In this document: piece by piece, positions 54,495-62,091 of the stretch
How positions within the stretch are numbered: position 1 is the stretch's first letter
Layout of the letters: each line of letters begins with the position of its first letter
Assembly: GCA_963580455.1 (NCBI GenBank)
Contig: OY756970.1
Span: 7,936,001 to 8,000,000 of the forward strand
Direction: 5' to 3'
DNA from: Euonymus europaeus
Lineage: Eukaryota > Streptophyta > Magnoliopsida > Celastrales > Celastraceae
Length of the DNA stretch: 64,000 nucleotides
Notes under the pieces: model-generated
Database searches by the model: none
What the model saw: the letters and a program-made list of their open reading frames with translations, nothing else
Told to the model about the DNA's origin: nothing
Translations under genes and position numbers: made by a program

Positions 54495-55919
54495 TGTACA
54501 CTTTTTATTGTTCTTCTATGTCAAATTTTACGAGTATAAGCTTCCTAGATTATTTCGATGCCAAAACCCCAACATTCGATGACAAATGGACAAAACCGTT
54601 TAAAGCTCCTCTATAGAGTGAGTTGAGCAACTTCGGACTATCGAAATTGCTCGGTGTACACTTTTTATCGTTCTTCTATGTCAAATTTTACGAGTATAAG
54701 CTTCCTAGATTGTTTCGATGCCAAAACCCCAACCTTCTATGACAAATGGACAAAACTGTTTAAAGCTCCTCGCTAGAGTGAGTTGAGCAACTTCGGACTA
54801 TCAAAGTTGCTCGGTGTACACTTTTTATCGTTCTTCTATGTCAAATTTTACGAGTATAAGCCTCATAGATTGTTTCGATGCCAAAACCCCAACTTTCTAT
54901 GCAAATGGACAAAACCGTTTAAAGCTCCTCCGTAGAGTGAGTTGAGCAACTACGGACTATCAAAGTTGCTCGGTGTACAGTTTTTATTGTTCTTCTATGT
55001 CAAATTTTACGAGTACAAGCTTCCTAGATTATTTCGATGGCACAATCCCAACTTTCTATGAAAAATCGACAAAATCGTCTAAAGCTCCTCCATAGAGTTA
55101 CTTGAGCAACTTCGGACTATCAAAGTTGCTCGTTGTACACTTTTTATTGTTCTTCTATACCAAATTTTACGAGTATAAGCTTCCTAGATTATTTCGATGC
55201 CAAAACCCCAACTTTCTATGACAAATGGACAAAACCGTTAAAAGATCCTCCATAGAGATAGTTGAGGAACTTCAAATCATCAAAGTTGCTCGGTGTACAC
55301 TTTTTATTGTTCTTCTATGTCAAATTTTACGAGTATAAGCTTCCTAGATTATTTTGATGCGAAAACACCAACTTTATAAGACAAATGGACAAAAACGTTA
55401 AAAGATCCTCCATAGAGATAGTTGAGGAACTTCGAATCATCAAAGTTGCTCGGTGTACACTTTTTATTGTTCTTCTATGTCAAATTTTACGAGTATAAGC
55501 TTCCTAGATTATTTCGATGCCAAAACCCCAACATTCGATGACAAATGGACAAAACCGTTTAAAGCTCCTCTATAGAGTGAGTTGAGCAACTTCGGACTAT
55601 CAAAATTGCTCGGTGTACACTTTTTATCGTTCTTCTATGAAAAAGCTTCCTAGATTGTTTCGATGCCAAAACCCCAACTTTCTATGACAAATGGACAAAA
55701 CCGTTTAAAGATCCTCCGTAGAGTGAGTTGAGCAACTTCGGACTATCAAAGTTGCTCGGTGTACACTTTTTATTGTTCTTCTATGTCAAATTTTACGAGT
55801 ATAAGCTTTCTAGATTATTTCGATGCCAAAACCCCAACTTTCTATGACAAATGGACAAAACCGTTTAAAGCTCCTCCATAGAGTGAGTTGAGCAACTTCG
55901 GACTATCAAAGTTGCTCGA
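54495..55919. repeat. 1425-bp 9-mer tandem duplication, copy 2
   Basis: Follows copy 1 without a gap. One substitution is evident ('aaaactgtttaaag' near 54755 against 'aaaaccg'). The match continues to 55963, where 'gtatatg' replaces 'gtataag'. Confidence 0.9.
55546..55691. repeat. 146-bp monomer with 14-bp deletion, third copy
   Basis: Same deletion, junction at 55644/55645, exactly 1425 bp from the second copy. Confidence 0.88.
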
Positions 55920-57931
55920 TGTACACTTTTTATTGTTCTTCTATGTCAAATTTTACGAGTATATGCTTCCTAGATTATTTCGATGGCACAATCCCAACTT
56001 TCTATGAAAAATGGACAAAACCGTTAAAAGCTCCTCCATAGAGTTAGTTGAGCAACTACGGACTATCAAAGTTGCTCGGTGTACAGTTTTTATTGTTCTT
56101 CTATGTCAAAATTTACGAGTAGAAGCTTCCTAGATTATTTCGATGGCACAATCCCAACTTTCTATGAAAAATGGGCCAAATCGTTTAAAGCTCCTCCATA
56201 GAGTGACTTGAGCAACTTCGGACTATCAAAGTTGCTCGTTGTACACTTTTTATTGTTCTTCTATATCAAATTTTACGAGTATAAGCTTTCTAGATTATTT
56301 CGATGCCAAAACCCCAACTTTCTATGACAAATGGAGAAAACCGTTAAAAGATCCTCCATAGAGATAGTTGAGGAACTTCGAATCATCAAAGTTACTCGGT
56401 GTACACTTTTTATTGTTCTTCTATGTCAAATTTTACGAGTATAAGCTTCCTTGATTATTTCGATGCGAAAACACCAACTTTATAAGACAAATGGACAAAA
56501 ACGTTAAAAGATCCTCCATAGAGATAGTTGAGGAACTTCGAATCATCAAAGTTGCTCGGTGTACACTTTTTATTGTTCTTCTATGTCAAACTTTACGAGT
56601 ATAAGCTTCCTAGATTATTTCGATGCCAAAACCCCAACATTCGATGACAAATGGACAAAACCATTTAAAGCTCCTCTATAGAGTGAGTTGAGCAACTTCG
56701 GACTATCAAAATTGCTCGGTGTACACTTTTTATCGTTCTTCTATGTCAAATTTTACGAGTATAAGCTTCCTAGATTGTTTCGATGCCAAAACCCCAACTT
56801 TCTATGACAAATGGACAAAACCGTTTAAAGCTCCTCGCTAGAGTGAGTTGAGCAACTTCGGACTATCAAAGTTGCTCGGTGTACACTTTTTATCGTTCTT
56901 CTATGTCAAATTTTACGAGTATAAGCCTCATAGATTGTTTCGATGCCAAAACCCCAACTTTCTATGCAAATGGACAAAACCGTTTAAAGCTCCTCCGTAG
57001 AGTGAGTTGAGCAACTACGGACTATCAAAGTTGCTCGGTGTACAGTTTTTATTGTTCTTCTATGTCAAATTTTACGAGTACAAGCTTCCTAGATTATTTC
57101 GATGGCACAATCCCAACTTTCTATGAAAAATGGACAAAATCGTCTAAAGCTCCTCCATAGAGTTACTTGAGCAACTTCGGACTATCAAAGTTGCTCGTTG
57201 TACACTTTTTATTGTTCTTCTATACCAAATTTTACGAGTATAAGCTTCCTAGATTATTTCGATGCCAAAACCCCAACTTTCTATGACAAATGGACAAAAC
57301 CGTTAAAAGATCCTCCATAGAGATAGTTGAGGAACTTCAAATCATCAAAGTTGCTCGGTGTACACTTTTTATTGTTCTTCTATGTCAAATTTTACGAGTA
57401 TAAGCTTCCTAGATTATTTTGATGCGAAAACACCAACTTTATAAGACAAAATGGACAAAAACGTTAAAAGATCCTCCATAGAGATAGTTGAGGAACTTCG
57501 AATCATCAAAGTTGCTCGGTGTACACTTTTTATTGTTCTTCTATGTCAAATTTTACGAGTATAAGCTTCCTAGATTATTTCGATGCCAAAACCCCAACAT
57601 TCGATGACAAATGGACAAAACCGTTTAAAGCTCCTCTATAGAGTGAGTTGAGCAACTTCGGACTATCAAAATTGCTCGGTGTACACTTTTTATCGTTCTT
57701 CTATGAAAAATTTTACGAGTATAAGCTTCCTAGATTGTTTCGATGCCAAAACCCCAACTTTCTATGACAAATGGACAAAACCGTTTAAAGATCCTCTGTA
57801 GAGTGAGTTGAGCAACTTCGGACTATCAAAGTTGCTCGGTGTACACTTTTTATTGTTCTTCTATGTCAAATTTTACGAGTATAAGCTTCCTAGATTATTT
57901 CGATGCCAAAACCCCAACTTTCTATGACAAA
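55852..57931. repeat. Region VI: 2080-bp 13-mer HOR, unit 1
   Basis: First of nearly four regular units. Shared with later units: 'gtgacttgag' (about 56203), 'caaactttacgag' (about 56588) and the one-base insertion 'agacaaaatggac' (about 57447). Private: 'accatttaaag' near 56661 and 'caactttctatg' near 56803 where later units have 'caaccttctatg'. Confidence 0.93.
57859..57910. repeat. 40-bp internal periodicity in the monomer
   Basis: TTCTATGTCAAA (57859-57870) and TTCGATGCCAAA (57899-57910) match at 10 of 12 bases and lie exactly 40 bp apart. A weaker relative, 'actatcaaag', lies about 40 bp upstream, and 'cgtttaaag' falls one further step upstream. The monomer may have arisen from four 40-bp units. 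The similarity outside these cores is weak, so this is a hypothesis from visible matches. Confidence 0.5.
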
Positions 57932-58091
57932 TGGACAAAACCGTTTAAAGCTCCTCCATAGAGTGAGTTGAGCAACTTCGGACTATCAAAGTTGCTCGAT
58001 GTACACTTTTTATTGTTCTTCTATGTCAAATTTTACGAGTATATGCTTCCTAGATTATTTCGATGGCACAATCCCAACTTTCTATGAAAAA
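57932..58091. repeat. Representative type a monomer (160 bp; M1 of the 13-mer)
   Basis: This monomer shows the type a class. Order of landmarks: 'tggacaaaaccg', a 'gctcctccatagag' block, 'gtgagttgagcaacttcgg', 'ctatcaaagttgctc', a TGTACA core, a T-rich tract 'actttttattgttcttct', 'tacgagtat', then 'ttatttcgatgg'. Class-diagnostic bases are the 'gctcc' after the A-rich start and 'gagcaactt'. This member has 'gtatatgctt' in place of the usual 'gtataagctt', so it lacks the AAGCTT site most other monomers have, and ends in 'ggcacaatccc...gaaaaa', a variant that recurs at fixed places in the HOR. Confidence 0.93.
57970..57997. repeat. 9-bp inverted repeat within the monomer
   Basis: GAGCAACTT (57970-57978) and AAGTTGCTC (57989-57997) are perfect reverse complements separated by the 10-bp loop 'cggactatca'. 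In an RNA copy three further G-U pairs could extend the stem outward. The same dyad is in most type a monomers of the window. Type b members keep it with one arm mismatch (GAGGAACTT); monomers with 'caactacgg' keep 8 bp; those with 'caaaattgctc' have one mismatch. Dyad symmetries have been proposed as a feature of centromeric satellites lacking a CENP-B box; a role here is inference. Confidence 0.85.
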
Positions 58092-58571
58092 TGGACAAAA
58101 CCGTTAAAAGCTCCTCCATAGAGTTAGTTGAGCAACTACGGACTATCAAAGTTGCTCGGTGTACAGTTTTTATTGTTCTTCTATGTCAAAATTTACGAGT
58201 AGAAGCTTCCTAGATTATTTTGATGGCACAATCCCAACTTTCTATGAAAAATGGGCCAAATCGTTTAAAGCTCCTCCATAGAGTGACTTGAGCAACTTCG
58301 GACTATCAAAGTTGCTCGTTGTACACTTTTTATTGTTCTTCTATATCAAATTTTACGAGTATAAGCTTTCTAGATTATTTCGATGCCAAAACCCCAACTT
58401 TCTATGACAAATGGAGAAAACCGTTAAAAGATCCTCCATAGAGATAGTTGAGGAACTTCGAATCATCAAAGTTACTCGGTGTACACTTTTTATTGTTCTT
58501 CTATGTCAAATTTTACGAGTATAAGCTTCCTTGATTATTTCGATGCGAAAACACCAACTTTATAAGACAAA

Positions 58572-58731
58572 TGGACAAAAACGTTAAAAGATCCTCCATA
58601 GAGATAGTTGAGGAACTTCGAATCATCAAAGTTGCTCGGTGTACACTTTTTATTGTTCTTCTATGTCAAACTTTACGAGTATAAGCTTCCTAGATTATTT
58701 CGATGCCAAAACCCCAACATTCGATGACAAA
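58572..58731. repeat. Representative type b monomer (160 bp; M5 of the 13-mer)
   Basis: Type b monomers replace the type a centre with 'gatcctccatagagatagttgaggaacttcgaatcatc', quoted here only as its landmarks 'gatcctcc', 'gatagttgagg' and 'cttcgaatcatc'. They create a TTCGAA site absent from type a. The preceding member commonly ends 'gcgaaaacacc...tataagac'. Type b often comes as pairs in the array (M4-M5 and M10-M11 of the 13-mer). Because one frame lacks stops across a type b pair, this class yields most of the 78-codon open frames in the window; those are structural accidents, not genes. Confidence 0.9.
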
Positions 58732-58753
58732 TGGACAAAACCGTTTAAAGCTC

Positions 58754-58763
58754 CTCTATAGAG
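58754..58763. repeat. 10-bp palindrome CTCTATAGAG
   Basis: In monomers of the 'gctcctctatagag' variety (M6 and M12 of the 13-mer, and many elsewhere from 321 onward) the block is the self-complementary CTCTATAGAG. In sister monomers with 'ctccatagag' or 'ctccgtagag' the symmetry is broken, so the palindrome marks a subset at fixed HOR positions. Confidence 0.8.
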
Positions 58764-58798
58764 TGAGTTGAGCAACTTCGGACTATCAAAATTGCTCG

Positions 58799-58806
58799 GT
58801 GTACAC
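58799..58806. repeat. 8-bp palindrome GTGTACAC, core TGTACA
   Basis: GTGTACAC is self-complementary and lies just 3' of the longer inverted repeat. The inner TGTACA persists in almost every monomer even where the flanks vary ('gatgtacac', 'gttgtacac', 'gtgtacag'). Exceptions are the 'gcgtacat' monomers of region III (for example near 7750, 9610) and 'gtgtatag' near 6633. It is among the most conserved points of the repeat. Confidence 0.8.
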
Positions 58807-60011
58807 TTTTTATCGTTCTTCTATGTCAAATTTTACGAGTATAAGCTTCCTAGATTGTTTCGATGCCAAAACCCCAACCTTCTATGACAAATGGACAAAA
58901 CCGTTTAAAGCTCCTCGCTAGAGTGAGTTGAGCAACTTCGGACTATCAAAGTTGCTCGGTGTACACTTTTTATCGTTCTTCTATGTCAAATTTTACGAGT
59001 ATAAGCCTCATAGATTGTTTCGATGCCAAAACCCCAACTTTCTATGCAAATGGACAAAACCGTTTAAAGCTCCTCCGTAGAGTGAGTTGAGCAACTACGG
59101 ACTATCAAAGTTGCTCGGTGTACAGTTTTTATTGTTCTTCTATGTCAAATTTTACGAGTACAAGCTTCCTAGATTATTTCGATGGCACAATCCCAACTTT
59201 CTATGAAAAATGGACAAAATCGTCTAAAGCTCCTCCATAGAGTTACTTGAGCAACTTCGGACTATCAAAGTTGCTCGTTGTACACTTTTTATTGTTCTTC
59301 TATACCAAATTTTACGAGTATAAGCTTCCTAGATTATTTCGATGCCAAAACCCCAACTTTCTATGACAAATGGACAAAACCGTTAAAAGATCCTCCATAG
59401 AGATAGTTGAGGAACTTCAAATCATCAAAGTTGCTCGGTGTACACTTTTTATTGTTCTTCTATGTCAAATTTTACGAGTATAAGCTTCCTAGATTATTTT
59501 GATGCGAAAACACCAACTTTATAAGACAAAATGGACAAAAACGTTAAAAGATCCTCCATAGAGATAGTTGAGGAACTTCGAATCATCAAAGTTGCTCGGT
59601 GTACACTTTTTATTGTTCTTCTATGTCAAATTTTACGAGTATAAGCTTCCTAGATTATTTCGATGCCAAAACCCCAACATTCGATGACAAATGGACAAAA
59701 CCGTTTAAAGCTCCTCTATAGAGTGAGTTGAGCAACTTCGGACTATCAAAATTGCTCGGTGTACACTTTTTATCGTTCTTCTATGAAAAATTTTACGAGT
59801 ATAAGCTTCCTAGATTGTTTCGATGCCAAAACCCCAACTTTCTATGACAAATGGACAAAACCGTTTAAAGATCCTCTGTAGAGTGAGTTGAGCAACTTCG
59901 GACTATCAAAGTTGCTCGGTGTACACTTTTTATTGTTCTTCTATGTCAAATTTTACGAGTATAAGCTTCCTAGATTATTTCGATGCCAAAACCCCAACTT
60001 TCTATGACAAA

Positions 60012-62091
60012 TGGACAAAACCGTTTAAAGCTCCTCCATAGAGTGAGTTGAGCAACTTCGGACTATCAAAGTTGCTCGATGTACACTTTTTATTGTTCTT
60101 CTATGTCAAATTTTACGAGTATATGCTTCCTAGATTATTTCGATGGCACAATCCCAACTTTCTATGAAAAATGGACAAAACCGTTAAAAGCTCCTCCATA
60201 GAGTTAGTTGAGCAACTACGGACTATCAAAGTTGCTCGGTGTACAGTTTTTATTGTTCTTCTATGTCAAAATTTACGAGTAGAAGCTTCCTAGATTATTT
60301 CGATGGCACAATCCCAACTTTCTATGAAAAATGGGCCAAATCGTTTAAAGCTCCTCCATAGAGTGACTTGAGCAACTTCGGACTATCAAAGTTGCTCGTT
60401 GTACACTTTTTATTGTTCTTCTATATCAAATTTTACGAGTATAAGCTTTCTAGATTATTTCGATGCCAAAACCCCAACTTTCTATGACAAATGGAGAAAA
60501 CCGTTAAAAGATCCTCCATAGAGATAGTTGAGGAACTTCGAATCATCAAAGTTACTCGGTGTACACTTTTTATTGTTCTTCTATGTCAAATTTTACGAGT
60601 ATAAGCTTCCTTGATTATTTCGATGCGAAAACACCAACTTTATAAGACAAATGGACAAAAACGTTAAAAGATCCTCCATAGAGATAGTTGAGGAACTTCG
60701 AATCATCAAAGTTGCTCGGTGTACACTTTTTATTGTTCTTCTATGTCAAACTTTACGAGTATAAGCTTCCTAGATTATTTCGATGCCAAAACCCCAACAT
60801 TCGATGACAAATGGACAAAACCGTTTAAAGCTCCTCTATAGAGTGAGTTGAGCAACTTCGGACTATCAAAATTGCTCGGTGTACACTTTTTATCGTTCTT
60901 CTATGTCAAATTTTACGAGTATAAGCTTCCTAGATTGTTTCGATGCCAAAACCCCAACCTTCTATGACAAATGGACAAAACCGTTTAAAGCTCCTCGCTA
61001 GAGTGAGTTGAGCAACTTCGGACTATCAAAGTTGCTCGGTGTACACTTTTTATCGTTCTTCTATGTCAAATTTTACGAGTATAAGCCTCATAGATTGTTT
61101 CGATGCCAAAACCCCAACTTTCTATGCAAATGGACAAAACCGTTTAAAGCTCCTCCGTAGAGTGAGTTGAGCAACTACGGACTATCAAAGTTGCTCGGTG
61201 TACAGTTTTTATCGTTCTTCTATGTCAAATTTTACGAGTACAAGCTTCCTAGATTATTTCGATGGCACAATCCCAACTTTCTATGAAAAATGGATAAAAT
61301 CGTCTAAAGCTCCTCCATAGAGTTACTTGAGCAACTTCGGACTATCAAAGTTGCTCGTTGTACACTTTTTATTGTTCTTCTATACCAAATTTTACGAGTA
61401 TAAGCTTCCTAGATTATTTCGATGCCAAAACCCCAACTTTCTATGACAAATGGACAAAACCGTTAAAAGATCCTCCATAGAGATAGTTGAGGAACTTCAA
61501 ATCATCAAAGTTGCTCGGTGTACACTTTTTATTGTTCTTCTATGTCAAATTTTACGAGTATAAGCTTCCTAGATTATTTTGATGCGAAAACACCAACTTT
61601 ATAAGACAAAATGGACAAAAACGTTAAAAGATCCTCCATAGAGATAGTTGAGGAACTTCGAATCATCAAAGTTGCTCGGTGTACACTTTTTATTGTTCTT
61701 CTATGTCAAATTTTACGAGTATAAGCTTCCTAGATTATTTCGATGCCAAAACCCCAACATTCGATGACAAATGGACAAAACCGTTTAAAGCTCCTCTATA
61801 GAGTGAGTTGAGCAACTTCGGACTATCAAAATTGCTCGGTGTACACTTTTTATCGTTCTTCTATGAAAAATTTTACGAGTATAAGCTTCCTAGATTGTTT
61901 CGATGCCAAAACCCCAACTTTCTATGACAAATGGACAAAACCGTTTAAAGATCCTCTGTAGAGTGAGTTGAGCAACTTCGGACTATCAAAGTTGCTCGGT
62001 GTACACTTTTTATTGTTCTTCTATGTCAAATTTTACGAGTATAAGCTTCCTAGATTATTTCGATGCCAAAACCCCAACTTTCTATGACAAA
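60012..62091. repeat. Region VI: 2080-bp 13-mer HOR, unit 3
   Basis: Same order as unit 2. Private changes seen: 'acagtttttatcg' near 61207 and 'tggataaaatcg' near 61291; unit 2 alone has 'attttgatggcac' near 58219. Confidence 0.93.

Larger units (their letters stand above)
31921..55851. repeat. Region V: 13-mer HOR with rearranged units
   Basis: Using the single-copy marker 'tgggccaaatcg' (gggcc at 31429, 33507, 35586, 37505, 38624, 40702, 42302, 44221, 45340, 49338, 52683, 56173), spacings are 2078, 2079, 1919, 1119, 2078, 1600, 1919, 1119, 3998, 3345 and 3490 bp. These equal 13, 13, 12, 7, 13, 10, 12, 7, 25, 21 and 22 monomers, less a few bases from known small deletions. All length changes are whole monomers. 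Small markers: 'gtagaagttcc' lacks a base near 33460; 'aatcccactttc' lacks one near 38445, 40523 and 45170. Confidence 0.88.
57932..60011. repeat. Region VI: 2080-bp 13-mer HOR, unit 2 (reference)
   Basis: Monomer starts: M1 57932, M2 58092, M3 58252 (gggcc), M4 58412 (b), M5 58572 (b), M6 58732, M7 58892 (159 bp, 'cgctag', 'gcctcatag'), M8 59051, M9 59211, M10 59371 (b, 161 bp), M11 59532 (b), M12 59692 ('tatgaaaaat'), M13 59852 ('gatcctctg'). M2-M7 and M8-M13 correspond pairwise (M3 with M9 by 'gttgtac', M4-M5 with M10-M11, M6 with M12), so the unit is two six-monomer halves plus M1. One-base loss in M7 and gain in M10 cancel to give exactly 2080 bp. Confidence 0.93.

Noticed and set aside
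57977..57993. CENP-B box
   Set aside because: 'cttcggactatcaaagt' fits the left half TTCGnnnnAnn, but the required CGGG is replaced by AAAG. No better match was found in the monomer.
58545..58570. TATA-box-like 'ctttataag' in type b junctions as a promoter
   Set aside because: It recurs with the repeat in an AT-rich context and has no gene downstream; there is no independent support.
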